A DNA stretch of 64,000 nucleotides from contig NZ_VCBA01000001.1 of NCBI RefSeq assembly GCF_007995245.1, forward strand, positions 62,001 to 126,000, read 5' to 3'. The notes under the pieces were generated by a model, which worked only from the letters and a program-made list of their open reading frames with translations, searched no databases and was not told the origin of the DNA. Shown piece after piece: positions 45,526 through 53,928 of the stretch. A program made the position numbers and the translations under genes. Source of the DNA: Tateyamaria sp. syn59. Lineage in GTDB: Bacteria > Pseudomonadota > Alphaproteobacteria > Rhodobacterales > Rhodobacteraceae. The first letter of the stretch is position 1; each line of letters starts with the position of its first letter.

Positions 45526-46521
45526 TTACGGCTGCAGCGCGTTCACGCAGACCGGGTCAGTGTCCGCGGCCGTACACAGATCAAGGACAAACACACCACG
45601 CTCGATTTCGTTGTCAAAGGTTTCCAGAACGTCCGTCACTTCGGTGCCGCCCGCCATGAACTGGCCCTCGCTGCCCCCGATGACGCCAGCAAAGTCGCCA
45701 ATGTCGGCCCGTTCAGTCGAGCCGGGGAAGGCCGGATCTCTCGTATCCACTTCGATGTTTCCGCTGAACGTGCCCTCGCCGGTGAGGGTGCCGTCCACCA
45801 GCACAATGTCCTGCATGTCGAAGTTTCCGCCGCTTGTGACGGCAGTCCGGTTATAGATTTCGCCCTCGACCGACATGTCGTTGAGGTCGACGTTCACAAA
45901 CATCAGGCCACGTACATAAGCCGCCTGGTTCGGCGTGTTGACATCCGGGTCAATGCCCGGTGTCGGGAAAATGTCGGTACGAGGGCCGTCCAAGTTCAAA
46001 CCCGCAGCGTAGTTGCCATAATAGGTGACGTCGAACCGGCTTTCCGGCGCGGTCGGCGCAACATAGTCGCCCGTCCTGTCAAAATAGACGCCGCCGAAAA
46101 ATGTGTTGAACTGGGGACCGGTCAAAACCACCCCCGCCTGCACACCGTCACGGCTTGCCACGAAAGCCGTGGCATGGCGGCCCAGCGGATCGTTCTGGCC
46201 GGTAAATGTCTCGTACCCGTCGACAAAGCTGGTGGCCACGTGCCGGTACTCGTTGACCAGCGGGACACCATCCTGGCTAAGGCCCGTGACCGTCAGCGTG
46301 TTCGTCGCCGCGTCAAAGCTGATGCTTTCCAGATCGCTCGCGATGGCTTCCGGCACGGCCAGTGGGTTCGTTGGCGTGGTTGGCTCCGTCGGCGTCGTGG
46401 GATCAACCGGGGCCGTCGGTGCACCACCGGCATCCGCGTCGTCCGTTGAAGTAAAGGGGTTACCGTCCCCGCACGCCGCCAAAAGCGCGGCAAGCGCAAG
46501 CACTGCTGCTGTCCGTGTCAT
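45526..46521 (-). CDS. TbpB-like surface lipoprotein, likely Slam substrate
   Basis: 331 aa. Signal peptide with lipobox LLAACG (Cys17), then a Thr/Pro-rich linker (PTAPVDPTTPTEPTTPTNPL), then a beta-rich domain. The C-terminal part has LTGEGTFSGNIEVDTRD and GDFAGVIGGSEGQFMAGG, typical of the eight-stranded TbpB/HpuA-type barrel recognised by Slam. Two Cys near the C-terminus may pair. It is first in a two-gene operon with the translocator. The ligand is unknown. Some databases call such proteins thymidylate synthase, a spill-over from the adjacent thyX. Confidence 0.78.
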   Translation of the reverse strand: MTRTAAVLALAALLAACGDGNPFTSTDDADAGGAPTAPVDPTTPTEPTTPTNPLAVPEAIASDLESISFDAATNTLTVTGLSQDGVPLVNEYRHVATSFVDGYETFTGQNDPLGRHATAFVASRDGVQAGVVLTGPQFNTFFGGVYFDRTGDYVAPTAPESRFDVTYYGNYAAGLNLDGPRTDIFPTPGIDPDVNTPNQAAYVRGLMFVNVDLNDMSVEGEIYNRTAVTSGGNFDMQDIVLVDGTLTGEGTFSGNIEVDTRDPAFPGSTERADIGDFAGVIGGSEGQFMAGGTEVTDVLETFDNEIERGVFVLDLCTAADTDPVCVNALQP

Positions 46522-46729
46522 GCCTGAAAACCTTTGCGGTCTATTTTACTGCCTCTTTTGTAGAAAGAATCCGCCGTAACCCCCGAAAAGTCAACGCTTT
46601 CGTATGGACGACGATTCGCGCGGGCCAAGAACCGTTGCCAAAAAACGACCCTTATATAGCGGTTCTCATAGGTGCATCCCCAAGATAAGGTATAGGCCTG
46701 ACAGATTCTGTGGATAAAGGACGCGCCCC

Positions 46730-47641
46730 ATGCCGCTCAGCCCCGAACAACAGTCCGAAATCGACGCCCTGCGCGCCCAATCCACCCAAACGCTCCGTGC
46801 CACCGTCCCGGGGATGGAGGCGCATCTGTATAAGGCGCGCGAGGTCCTCGACCACGGCTTTGTCCGCGTTATCGACTACATGGGCGACGACGCCGCCATC
46901 TGCCAGGCCGCGCGGGTCAGCTACGGCAAGGGCACCAAGTCGGTCCAGAATGACGAAGGGCTGATCCGCTACCTCATGCGCCACTGGCACTCGACGCCCT
47001 TCGAGATGTGCGAGATCAAGCTGCACGTCAAACTCCCCGTCTTCGTCGCCCGCCAGTGGATCCGCCACCGCACCGCCAACGTAAACGAATACTCCGCCCG
47101 CTACTCGATCCTCGACCGCGAATTCTATATCCCGGCCGAGGACGCACTCGCTGCTCAATCGGTCGTCAACAACCAGGGCAGGGGCGAAGCACTCACTGGC
47201 GACGAGGCGCAGCGCGTCCTCAACTACCTGCGCGACGACGCCATGCGCTGCTACGACCATTATGAAGAGATGATTTCACAGGACGGCCAACAGGGGCTGG
47301 CCCGAGAGCTCGCCCGCATGAACCTGCCCGCCAATGTCTACACCCAATGGTATTGGAAAGTGGACCTGCACAACCTCTTCCACTTCCTCCGCCTGCGGGC
47401 CGATGCCCACGCCCAATACGAAATCCGCGTCTATGCCGATGCGATCTGCGAAATGGTCAAGGATTGGGTGCCCGCGGCCTACAAAGCGTTCGAGGATTAC
47501 CGGATGGGCGGCGCGACACTTTCAGCCACAGCCCTTGCGTGTATTCAGCGGATGTTGAAAGGTGAAGAGGTAACGCAAGAGAATTCCGGCATGTCCAAGG
47601 GAGAATGGCGGGAGTTTATGGGGGTTATTAGTGGGAAATGA
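46730..47641 (+). CDS. thyX: Flavin-dependent thymidylate synthase
   Basis: 303 aa. The ThyX signature [11 protein letters not shown] (112-122, RHR-x7-S) is intact and followed by [11 protein letters not shown]. It methylates dUMP to dTMP with FAD and methylene-tetrahydrofolate. ATAAAGGA lies upstream of the ATG at a somewhat long distance. It is divergent from the Slam operon. Its last 11 nt overlap the start of an AT-rich gene of different composition. Confidence 0.95.
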   Translation: MPLSPEQQSEIDALRAQSTQTLRATVPGMEAHLYKAREVLDHGFVRVIDYMGDDAAICQAARVSYGKGTKSVQNDEGLIRYLMRHWHSTPFEMCEIKLHVKLPVFVARQWIRHRTANVNEYSARYSILDREFYIPAEDALAAQSVVNNQGRGEALTGDEAQRVLNYLRDDAMRCYDHYEEMISQDGQQGLARELARMNLPANVYTQWYWKVDLHNLFHFLRLRADAHAQYEIRVYADAICEMVKDWVPAAYKAFEDYRMGGATLSATALACIQRMLKGEEVTQENSGMSKGEWREFMGVISGK

Positions 47642-48989
47642 CTTAGTACCGGTGAGCCGTGACGATTGTTTTGAGCTTAAAGTCTTGGTGGACGATAAAG
47701 GCCACTATACAATCGAAGTTGACTTTTTTGACGCCTTTGATCAATCGCCCACCGCGGACGAGGTTTTAGCAACGCTTTCTAAAGAAGATTTACTGTTCGC
47801 CGATTTTGACAAGTTGCTCGATCTTTGGGTTTCGACGTCAATGGGTTTCTTTCAAGCCTTTCCTCGGCTTACAAGCGAAGCTTTTACGAGTGCGAATAAA
47901 GAGTCTAGCGCGGCGCTAATGGGGTTCGCCAATTCTGTTGCTTCTGAGATCTCTGAGGTTAAAACCAACGGAGACGTCGTAACGCGATATCTGATTCCAA
48001 ACGAGTGGCTGATCGCAACAGCTGGACGATTGGGTGCTTCAGTAGAAATTCTTAAGTCTGCCCATCTACTACGCCGCTCTTCGCTCAGCGCTCTCGTCGC
48101 CGAGTATGAAGTTTTTCTCAGACAACTCTTACTGCTGGTGTCTCAAGTTCAGCCACAAGCGTTTGTTTCTGAAACAGAAACGATATCGATGTCTGAGATA
48201 GCCCGTCATAGTAGTTTTGAGGATCTCAAAAGATCGGTAATTGACCAGAAAATCGATCAGCTTCTTCAACAAAAGAATCACGTTGAACAACTCGAATGGA
48301 TCGAAAAAAAGTTCGGGGTGAACCTTACCTCCGACAAAGCAATCATTTCCCAGTTTAACGAAGTATGCCAGCGGCGCCACCTTATCATTCATAACGGTGC
48401 GGTTGTAAATCAGAGGTATCTGGATAGCTGCGGTATTCTGGGGCACAAGATTGATGATCTGGAGCCTATTGGTGCAGAGTTGCGTGTTTCTGCAAAGTAT
48501 CTCCGGAGAGCAACAGCTAGGCTATTTTTAGTAGGCTACTTTACGGCGCATATATTGATGCAAAAGGTTTCACCATCTATTGTCCCAGTCTCGTTTAGCA
48601 ACATTATTGAAAATTCGCACGGTTTTTTGACAGCCGGCTTAACTAAAATGGCCCGTAGAGTTTGTGAGTTTGCCCTTGCTTCTAATGCGGACCGACCGCG
48701 TGTAACTGACGCAACTTTGACTATTAATCTTGCTCTGAGTTTCTATCTTCAAAGCAACGGCACGGGAGCAAAAGACCCAGGTGTAGAGAGTTCGTTAAAC
48801 AGGTATGACTGGTCTGACACTTCACCTTTGTATCGGCTAGCGCTGGCCTGCTTGCGGGAAGACTATGAAAACTTGTCAGCCTTGACTGAAGCGGCCAAAA
48901 ATGAAGGTCTGACCAAAGTCGAAGCGCAGACATGGATCATATTTTTGAATGTCCGCGACCGACAGGATTTTTCGAAGCACTTTGAATAG
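47631..48989 (+). CDS. AT-rich protein with HEPN-like R-x4-H motif
   Basis: 452 aa, soluble, unlike its neighbours in base and codon use (many A/T-ending codons), suggesting horizontal transfer. Residues 244-264 ([20 protein letters not shown]) contain R249-x4-H254 in a helix, the catalytic motif of HEPN ribonucleases, in a context like RiboL-PSP/MAE_28990-type HEPN domains. The N-terminal 180 residues and the C-terminal helical region match nothing I recognise. The GTG at 47631 overlaps thyX by 11 nt; a GTG at 47652 is an alternative. It is followed directly by a structured repeat. Confidence 0.6.
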   Translation: MGNDLVPVSRDDCFELKVLVDDKGHYTIEVDFFDAFDQSPTADEVLATLSKEDLLFADFDKLLDLWVSTSMGFFQAFPRLTSEAFTSANKESSAALMGFANSVASEISEVKTNGDVVTRYLIPNEWLIATAGRLGASVEILKSAHLLRRSSLSALVAEYEVFLRQLLLLVSQVQPQAFVSETETISMSEIARHSSFEDLKRSVIDQKIDQLLQQKNHVEQLEWIEKKFGVNLTSDKAIISQFNEVCQRRHLIIHNGAVVNQRYLDSCGILGHKIDDLEPIGAELRVSAKYLRRATARLFLVGYFTAHILMQKVSPSIVPVSFSNIIENSHGFLTAGLTKMARRVCEFALASNADRPRVTDATLTINLALSFYLQSNGTGAKDPGVESSLNRYDWSDTSPLYRLALACLREDYENLSALTEAAKNEGLTKVEAQTWIIFLNVRDRQDFSKHFE

Positions 48990-49048
48990 CACGGAATCAA
49001 GGCCAAAGGCCGCCGTGCCAGCGCCGGACCGCCCCCCGGGCCGGCGCT
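48989..49048. repeat. 60-nt double-hairpin repeat, copy B
   Basis: Starts on the stop codon of the HEPN-like gene. Hairpin 1: GCACGG (48989-48994), AATCAA, GGCC-AAA-GGCC (49001-49011), G, CCGTGC (49013-49018). Hairpin 2: AGCGCCGG (49020-49027) with CCGGCGCT (49041-49048), inner CCG/CGG, loop CCCCC. Same length and layout as copy A at 30227. Confidence 0.8.
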
Positions 49049-49131
49049 ACATCACCACCAGCGCACCGCCCCACCAAACTCGACAAACGATCACCATAAA
49101 CCGCGCCGCAGCCCCGTCGCTGCGCCAACCC

Positions 49132-49275
49132 GCGGCCCGGCGCTGCCCCGGCTCCGCGCTTTGAACACGCGCCCCGGGGCTCCGCCCGTTCGCATCTCAA
49201 ACCGTCCCCCAGACGGTTTGCCGCTGTGCGGACCGATGCTCACCCCAGCGGCCCGGCGCTGTCCCGGCTCCGCGC
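49132..49275. repeat. 28-nt direct repeat pair
   Basis: Positions 49132-49159 and 49248-49275 are identical at 27 of 28 bases (C versus T at the fifteenth). Both are GC-rich and read GCGGCCCGGCGCTG at the start and CCCGGCTCCGCGC at the end. They flank 88 nt that include a perfect hairpin. Confidence 0.75.
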
Positions 49276-49291
49276 ACAATCGAAACGTCGA

Positions 49292-49361
49292 ATGGCGGGA
49301 TGAAATCCCGCCCTACCGCGGTGCGCGAAAGGGGCCGTAGGGCGGGGTTTCACCCCGCCAT
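49292..49361. repeat. Inverted pair of 25-nt hairpin elements
   Basis: 49292-49316 and the reverse complement of 49337-49361 match at 23 of 25 bases. Each is itself a hairpin (GGCGGGAT-GAA-ATCCCGCC; GGCGGGGT-TTC-ACCCCGCC). The two differences fall on the two partners of one base pair (A-T versus G-C), so pairing is kept. The arrangement resembles a REP/BIME-type doublet. Confidence 0.75.
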
Positions 49362-49416
49362 CTTGCTTCCCGGTCCAACGCCGACGCCCCGCAAAATGCA
49401 CCAACCTAGTGTACGT

Positions 49417-49449
49417 CCTGTGCACGGGTTGTGCACACCTTGTGCATCG
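49417..49449. repeat. Three 11-nt iterons with core YTGTGCAY
   Basis: CTGTGCAC begins at 49418, TTGTGCAC at 49429 and TTGTGCAT at 49440: exactly 11-nt spacing, one helical turn. It lies 130 nt upstream of a small secreted-protein gene. It could be a protein-binding array; the middle copy resembles a DnaA box only weakly. Confidence 0.55.
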
Positions 49450-49580
49450 CCCAAATCGCCGGATCTGACGCGCGGTCGGACGAACTCATCACCACATTAG
49501 AAACAAATCGTGAAGGGATTGTACGGCGCAGTCTCCGGAAATCTATCCACAGCCCGTCATAAAACTGTTACGCTTAGTTC

Positions 49581-49859
49581 ATGCTTCGTTCAGCCGCCAT
49601 ATTGACCCTTCTGGCCACGCCCATTTCGGCCAATCCCATCGCGGAAATCCTCTGCGCGCCCACCAAACAGATGCAGCAAAAGCTGGAACAGCAGTTCCAT
49701 TCCGCCCGCACGGCTAGCGGAATGCGCAGCCCCGATCAGATGATGGAAGTGTGGACGGATCAGCGCGGTGATTGGGCCATGGTGGTGCGCTACGCCAGCG
49801 GCACCTCATGTATCGTTGCGATGGGAGAGCATTGGGAAGAAACGGAAAATCCGACCTAG
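49581..49859 (+). CDS. Small exported hypothetical protein
   Basis: 92 aa. Signal peptide (MLRSAAILTLLATPISANP). The mature part contains EILCAPTKQMQQKLEQQFHS and WAMVVRYASGTSCIVAMGEH, with two Cys that could pair. Length and pattern match small periplasmic proteins of Rhodobacteraceae with no assigned role. ATG at 49581. Its stop overlaps the convergent neighbour by 4 nt. Confidence 0.7.
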   Translation: MLRSAAILTLLATPISANPIAEILCAPTKQMQQKLEQQFHSARTASGMRSPDQMMEVWTDQRGDWAMVVRYASGTSCIVAMGEHWEETENPT

Positions 49860-50095
49860 CGCGTCGCGCGGTCCCGCAATTGGGCGACCAGCGCACCGTT
49901 CTCATCTTCCCACATTTTCCAGGCCCGATACCCTTCGATCTGCGCCTGCGGTCCGGTCAGATCACCCGCAAAATGCGCCTTGACCGCGTGGTAATGCCCC
50001 ATGCATCGCGCCCATTCGGACGGGGACGGAAACTGGGTTTCGGCAGACACCTCGCACGCGTAATACAGGGCCAACAGTCGCATCAGTTCGGTCAT
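49856..50095 (-). CDS. Small hypothetical protein
   Basis: 79 aa, soluble. Reads MTELMRLLALYYACEVSAET, then WARCMGHYHAVKAHFAG and YRAWKMWEDENGALVAQLRD. Two Cys and three His in the middle, no known metal motif pattern. Starts at the ATG at 50095; the gene is convergent with the small exported-protein gene. Function not recognised. Confidence 0.65.
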   Translation of the reverse strand: MTELMRLLALYYACEVSAETQFPSPSEWARCMGHYHAVKAHFAGDLTGPQAQIEGYRAWKMWEDENGALVAQLRDRATR

Positions 50096-50288
50096 CTCAG
50101 GCGCCGTTCCTTCGAAAATCTGTTTCCAGCCTAGTCATAATTCCGCAAAATTTGAGTAAATCATGCGTGCGCAGGCTGCAAAATTCAAAAATTCTGGACT
50201 TGAGCCCATGTCGCAGGCATCGTTCCGGCAGGTATCATCGGCGTTTCGTTCATAGATGTCGTGGTGCGTTGAGAGAACGAGGGAAAAT

Positions 50289-50576
50289 ATGCCATTCACA
50301 AAAGTGATTACAGCAGCAGCGCTTTTTGCACTTCTCGGCAACGGTGCGGCACTTGCACAAGGCCATAACGGCCCGAAGATTTATGCTTATCATAGCCAGC
50401 ACAACTTCTGTCCTGCAGGGTTGCAACCTGTGACGATGGATGGCGTGATCTGCTGTGGACGTCCCAATCAGAACATCACTTACCAACAGGCGCTGGCCCA
50501 TCCTGTGAAAAAGCGTGTGCGCCACGTGCGTCAAAGCAGCTGCCCTGTCGGGACCAAAGGCTGCACTTTCGACTGA
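50289..50576 (+). CDS. Small exported Cys-rich protein
   Basis: 95 aa. Signal peptide (VITAAALFALLGNGAALAQG), mature part with five Cys (HNFCPAGLQPVTMDGVICCG, then QSSCPVGTKGCTFD), so disulfides in the periplasm are likely. GAGGGA lies upstream of the ATG at 50289; an in-frame ATG 33 nt earlier has no ribosome site. Followed by an intrinsic terminator, so it is a one-gene unit. Function unknown. Confidence 0.75.
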   Translation: MPFTKVITAAALFALLGNGAALAQGHNGPKIYAYHSQHNFCPAGLQPVTMDGVICCGRPNQNITYQQALAHPVKKRVRHVRQSSCPVGTKGCTFD

Positions 50577-50595
50577 TAAGATCGCAGCTTGATCA

Positions 50596-50630
50596 AGCGG
50601 CGCAGGATGACGTGTCATGCGCCGCTTTGT
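50596..50630 (+). terminator. Hairpin terminator between convergent genes
   Basis: AGCGGCGC (50596-50603) pairs with GCGCCGCT (50619-50626); ATGAC and GTCAT extend it inside across a 3-nt bulge; TTGT follows. It lies between the exported Cys-rich protein and cspA and may serve both strands. Confidence 0.65.
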
Positions 50631-50644
50631 CGTGTGGGGGGGCG

Positions 50645-50851
50645 CTAAAGCAGTTTCAGATCGCCTGCCATCTGGCGCCCATCGCGACCTTCAAGCAGTT
50701 CAAAACTGACTTTCTGATTGTCGGCCAAGCCGGTCAGCCCTGACCGCTCAACCGCTGAAATATGAACAAAAACGTCTTTGCCGCCCTCATCCGGGGCGAT
50801 AAACCCGTAGCCTTTCGTGGTGTTGAACCACTTCACGGTGCCAGTTGGCAT
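50645..50851 (-). CDS. cspA: Cold-shock-domain protein
   Basis: 68 aa single cold-shock domain. Starts TGTVKWFNTTKGYGFIAPDE, including RNP1 (KGYGFI); RNP2 is DVFVHIS. Binds single-stranded RNA or DNA as an RNA chaperone. Normal length for the family. The AGGAGGCACGGG before the ATG is a strong ribosome site. Whether it is cold-induced cannot be judged. Confidence 0.95.
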   Translation of the reverse strand: MPTGTVKWFNTTKGYGFIAPDEGGKDVFVHISAVERSGLTGLADNQKVSFELLEGRDGRQMAGDLKLL

Positions 50852-51035
50852 GTTCCCGTGCCTCCTTTACCTTGCAGTCTCCCCCGCGTCGGTCCTTCGG
50901 GCAGGGGCCTTGTGCGACGCAGTCAAAACGACTGAGCGCTCACTCAGAGATTGCCCTCAGGACGGGAAAATCAAGGTTGGGCCTCGCATTCCGCGCGAGA
51001 TGCCGCTTAATTCAACGCAAAAGTGAGGTCGAGAT

Positions 51036-51353
51036 ATGGAAATATACGGATTGAAAACATGCGACACCTGCCGCAAGGCCATCAAGGCATTGCCAGATGC
51101 GCAGTTTGTGGATGTGCGGGCCGATGGCGTACCTGCCGATGTGATGGACGCAGCACTCGCCACCTTTGGGGATGCGCTGGTCAACACACGGTCAACGACG
51201 TGGCGCGGGCTGTCCGAGGAAGAGCGCAAGGGCGCTCCGAAAGACTTGCTGGCGGCGCACCCGACATTGATGAAACGGCCGCTGATTGCGGCCAACGGGA
51301 GCTTGCACCTTGGTTGGACCAAGGACGTGCAAGCGGCCCTAGGGGTGGCTTAG
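51036..51353 (+). CDS. ArsC/Spx-family thioredoxin-fold protein
   Basis: 105 aa. MEIYGLKTCDTCRKAIKAL has a CxxC in the position of the ArsC catalytic Cys, and LMKRPLIAANGSLHLGW is the family's conserved RPL loop. Closer to YffB/Spx-like members than to true arsenate reductases, because no other ars gene is near. Cytoplasmic. Its stop overlaps the convergent DoxX gene by 4 nt. Confidence 0.87.
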   Translation: MEIYGLKTCDTCRKAIKALPDAQFVDVRADGVPADVMDAALATFGDALVNTRSTTWRGLSEEERKGAPKDLLAAHPTLMKRPLIAANGSLHLGWTKDVQAALGVA

Positions 51354-51913
51354 GCGGCGGCTGGCGCAGGTTTGGGGGCAAGGGCCCGATCAAACGAGAT
51401 CGGCCCGGCCCCTTTGACCACCAGAAGCAACAGCAGGAACACCCACAGCGCGCGCTGGTCCATGATCAGGCTGTTTGAGGGGGCATCGAACCACGCCCCC
51501 AACACCAGCGCGTCGTCCCATTTGCCGTGGCCGTTCAGGTCGGTCAGCGATTGCACAACGATAAACCCGATCATGCCCAGTGACGCGAGCCGCGTCAGCA
51601 GGCCAATGATGATCAGAAGGGGCAGAACAAACTCTGCCACAGTGCCCGCAGTCACCACCGCCCAATGATAAAAGCCCAGTTGCGTGACGTCGTAGCCGAC
51701 ATTCTCCATCACCTTGGGAAAGATCTGGGCATAGGCCCCCAGCGACGGTTGGAAGATGCCAAAGATGCCGTCACCCAGCTTGGTCATGCCCGACACCCAG
51801 AAATACACCGCCAAAACAGCGGCGAACAGGAAACGGGCGAGGGTTGGCAACAGCCAGTCCGCGCGTTCAAGCGGGCCAAAGATCGCGTCATGCAGGCGGG
51901 ATAGGGCAGTCAT
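51350..51913 (-). CDS. DoxX-family membrane protein of the bufferin operon
   Basis: 187 aa, about four membrane helices (LARFLFAAVLAVYFWVSGMT, WAVVTAGTVAEFVLPLLIII, RLASLGMIGFIVVQSLTDL, LWVFLLLLLVVKGAGPI). FVLPLLIIIGLLTRLAS is typical of DoxX/SURF4-like proteins. AAAGGAC precedes the ATG. It is the last gene of bufA-bufB-bufC-doxX, 3 nt after bufC, an arrangement seen in bufferin clusters. Its function there is not settled. Confidence 0.85.
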   Translation of the reverse strand: MTALSRLHDAIFGPLERADWLLPTLARFLFAAVLAVYFWVSGMTKLGDGIFGIFQPSLGAYAQIFPKVMENVGYDVTQLGFYHWAVVTAGTVAEFVLPLLIIIGLLTRLASLGMIGFIVVQSLTDLNGHGKWDDALVLGAWFDAPSNSLIMDQRALWVFLLLLLVVKGAGPISFDRALAPKPAPAAA

Positions 51914-51916
51914 GGT

Positions 51917-52675
51917 TCAGTCCTTTGGAGTGGAGATGTCAGTCAGGGCGTTCTGCTGGATCAGAAGGGTCAGCAGCGGCCCAAGGTCGAATTCGGCGTC
52001 GTGCGCGGTCGCCGCATCCACGGCTTTTTCCAGCGGTGCGTTCTCAACAATCGCCTGCAGCCAAGCGGCCTGGGCGAGTGTGAGGGCATGAGGCTCGGGG
52101 TCAAACGCGGCCCGTGTCACGAGGACCGGTTGAGCAATGCCACGCGGCTTTGGCGCGTCCGCTTGAGTGTTGTACCGCCAGATGTCGTGAATGGGCCACC
52201 GGGAATGGACCAACTGAACGGCCGGTGAGAGGTGTAACCGTGTTTGCATCAGAACATCCGGTGCAAGCGCGCCCAGCCGGGCCGGATCCAGAGCCGTACT
52301 GTCCGCCGCATGATATGCGCGGCGCAAGGCCAGTTCGAGGCGCGCGACATCCTGCAGATACGCGATATGCGCAAGCGGTTCGAAGTCGTCGAGGAAGGCT
52401 GGCAAGGCCTCACCATAGTGCATCATCAGCGGTGATGTCGGTGGATGTGCGCGGGCAAAGAGCCGGGCAAGTTGATCAAAGTTCTGATCACCCAAAAGCT
52501 TGCACAAAACCGGAAACCCGGTGCGCAAGGCGTCGATCAATGCGACCGTGACATTGTTGCGATAGACGGCAAAGCGGCGGCTGGTCGGCTCACCCTTTGG
52601 ATCGGTCAGTCCATCCGGCACGGCGCGCGCTGGGTCAAGCAATGCGGCGCGAAACTCGGCTTGCGTGGTGGTCAT
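51917..52675 (-). CDS. bufC: BufC-like MNIO partner protein (DUF2063)
   Basis: 252 aa. The N-terminal DUF2063 domain is clear: TQAEFRAALLDPARAVPDGL, then RFAVYRNNVTVALIDALRTG and FPVLCKLLGDQNFDQLARLF. In bufferin and related clusters this protein presents the precursor to the MNIO enzyme. ATG at 52675 (MTTTQAEF) is preferred; the longer frame adds a non-homologous Pro-rich leader antisense to bufB. It overlaps or abuts bufB and doxX closely. Confidence 0.87.
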   Translation of the reverse strand: MTTTQAEFRAALLDPARAVPDGLTDPKGEPTSRRFAVYRNNVTVALIDALRTGFPVLCKLLGDQNFDQLARLFARAHPPTSPLMMHYGEALPAFLDDFEPLAHIAYLQDVARLELALRRAYHAADSTALDPARLGALAPDVLMQTRLHLSPAVQLVHSRWPIHDIWRYNTQADAPKPRGIAQPVLVTRAAFDPEPHALTLAQAAWLQAIVENAPLEKAVDAATAHDAEFDLGPLLTLLIQQNALTDISTPKD

Positions 52676-52679
52676 TGCG

Positions 52680-53540
52680 TCACCCGGCGGGCACAGAGGC
52701 CAAGGCACTGGCAGCACGCTCGGCCTCGGCCCGCAGGGTGGGCCAGTTGGGTACATCGTTGTCCCATTCGACCAGCACAGGTGCGGGTCCCGTCCCAGCA
52801 AGCGCGTGGTCGAGCAAAGCCCAGACAGGTTCCGCCGCCTCGCGTCCGTGGCTGTCGATCAGCAGCGGCGCGCCGTGGTCGTCTTCATCCTCATCATGCC
52901 CGCCCACGTGGATTTCTCCAACAGCGGCAAGAGGATAAGCGTCGAGATATGATTGCGGCGTGTAGTCGAGATTGGTGGCGGAGATGAACACGTTGTTCAC
53001 ATCCAGCAGCAGACCGCAGCCGGTGCGGCGCACCAGTTCGGCCAGAAAATCAGTTTCGGACCAAGTGCTTTCAGCAAAGGCCAGATAGCTTGACGGGTTC
53101 TCAAGCAGCATCCGGCGGCCCAGAACCTCCTGCACCTCGTCAATATGGTCAGCCACGCGGGTCAGGGTCGCGTCGGTGTAGGGCAGGGGAAGCAGATCAT
53201 CGAGAAACTCGGCCCCGTGCGTTGACCAGGCCAAATGTTCGGAAAAGCTGGCGGGTTCCAGCCAGGCCACCAGATGCTTCAATCGGCCCAGATGGTCCGG
53301 ATCAAGGCGGCCTTCACCGCCGATCGACAGACCCACGCCATGGACCGAAATGGCGAAATCCTCGCGCAGTGCGCGCAGTTGGGCATGCGGGCGACCGCCA
53401 TCGCCCATGTAGTTTTCCGCGTGTACTTCCAGCCACTTCACCGGACCGGGCGCTTCGCGCAGGTCGGCAAAATGCTGGGCCTTGTATCCCACACCGGGGG
53501 CTGCGGGCAGACGGGGCGGTGTCAGTGTCGCATCCAGCAT
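52680..53540 (-). CDS. bufB: BufB-like MNIO enzyme (DUF692)
   Basis: 286 aa TIM-barrel multinuclear non-heme iron oxidative enzyme. Likely iron ligands are spread as in the family: LEVHAENYM (H40/E42/N43), [39 protein letters not shown] and VLVEWDND. It should oxidise cysteines of the precursor BufA to metal-binding heterocycle/thioamide groups. ATG at 53540 ([10 protein letters not shown]) has AAAGGG upstream. Next in the operon after bufA, 79 nt away. Confidence 0.9.
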   Translation of the reverse strand: MLDATLTPPRLPAAPGVGYKAQHFADLREAPGPVKWLEVHAENYMGDGGRPHAQLRALREDFAISVHGVGLSIGGEGRLDPDHLGRLKHLVAWLEPASFSEHLAWSTHGAEFLDDLLPLPYTDATLTRVADHIDEVQEVLGRRMLLENPSSYLAFAESTWSETDFLAELVRRTGCGLLLDVNNVFISATNLDYTPQSYLDAYPLAAVGEIHVGGHDEDEDDHGAPLLIDSHGREAAEPVWALLDHALAGTGPAPVLVEWDNDVPNWPTLRAEAERAASALASVPAG

Positions 53541-53619
53541 GTCGGACCCTTTGAAGCAGTGGGATTTGGTAGGGGGCGCCGGACCCACCGAGGTCCGGCG
53601 CAAGCGTGTGACGCGCGCC

Positions 53620-53928
53620 TTATGCGGAGGGCAGGTCGCGGTCCAGCTCTTCAAGCGAGCCCTGACGTGCGGTGCCGTCTGCCATGGCAGGCAGCTCGAT
53701 CTCGGCGCAGGTGCCGGCGTCAACCAGTGTCCAGGCGTTGCCCTGGTAGTCGACGGTCGATGTGCCCGCGCATGTGGTGCCTGGGCCTGCGGCGCAATCG
53801 TTCTCACCTGCCAGCGAAATGCCATAGCATTTCTCTTTACCGGCGGCCTCGGCTGATGTGGCCGAGTGGGCCGTCATGGCAGCTGCAACGGCGCCGATAA
53901 TTGCAACGGATTTCATGGTCTTCGACAT
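53620..53928 (-). CDS. bufA1: Bufferin-type metallophore precursor (DUF2282)
   Basis: 102 aa. Signal peptide ([20 protein letters not shown]), then the DUF2282 core with four Cys at 34, 45, 53 and 74: [31 protein letters not shown] and GTCAEIELP. In the bufferins described from Caulobacter these Cys are modified by BufB and bind copper in the periplasm, lowering its toxicity. The last 25 residues are acidic. First gene of the operon; GGAAGTTGAAG precedes the ATG. Confidence 0.9.
   Translation of the reverse strand: MSKTMKSVAIIGAVAAAMTAHSATSAEAAGKEKCYGISLAGENDCAAGPGTTCAGTSTVDYQGNAWTLVDAGTCAEIELPAMADGTARQGSLEELDRDLPSA

Larger units (their letters stand above)
49049..49580. other. Gene-free, hairpin-dense region
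   Basis: No credible protein frame. It holds two 28-nt direct repeats (49132-49159, 49248-49275), a perfect 8-bp hairpin AAACCGTC-CCCCA-GACGGTTT (49199-49219), an inverted pair of small hairpins (49292-49361), three 11-nt iterons with TGTGCA (49417-49449) and a DnaA-box-like CTATCCACA (49543-49551). No origin gene is near. The structured elements together look like an accumulation site for small repeats. Confidence 0.6.

Noticed and set aside
49380-49580. Possible replication origin from phased repeats and a DnaA-like box
   Set aside because: Only weak DnaA matches, no AT-rich unwinding element, and none of the usual origin-neighbour genes in the window.
50933-50942. TGAGCGCTCA palindrome between cspA and the ArsC-like gene
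   Set aside because: A single 10-bp palindrome with no regulator nearby; too short to support an operator call.
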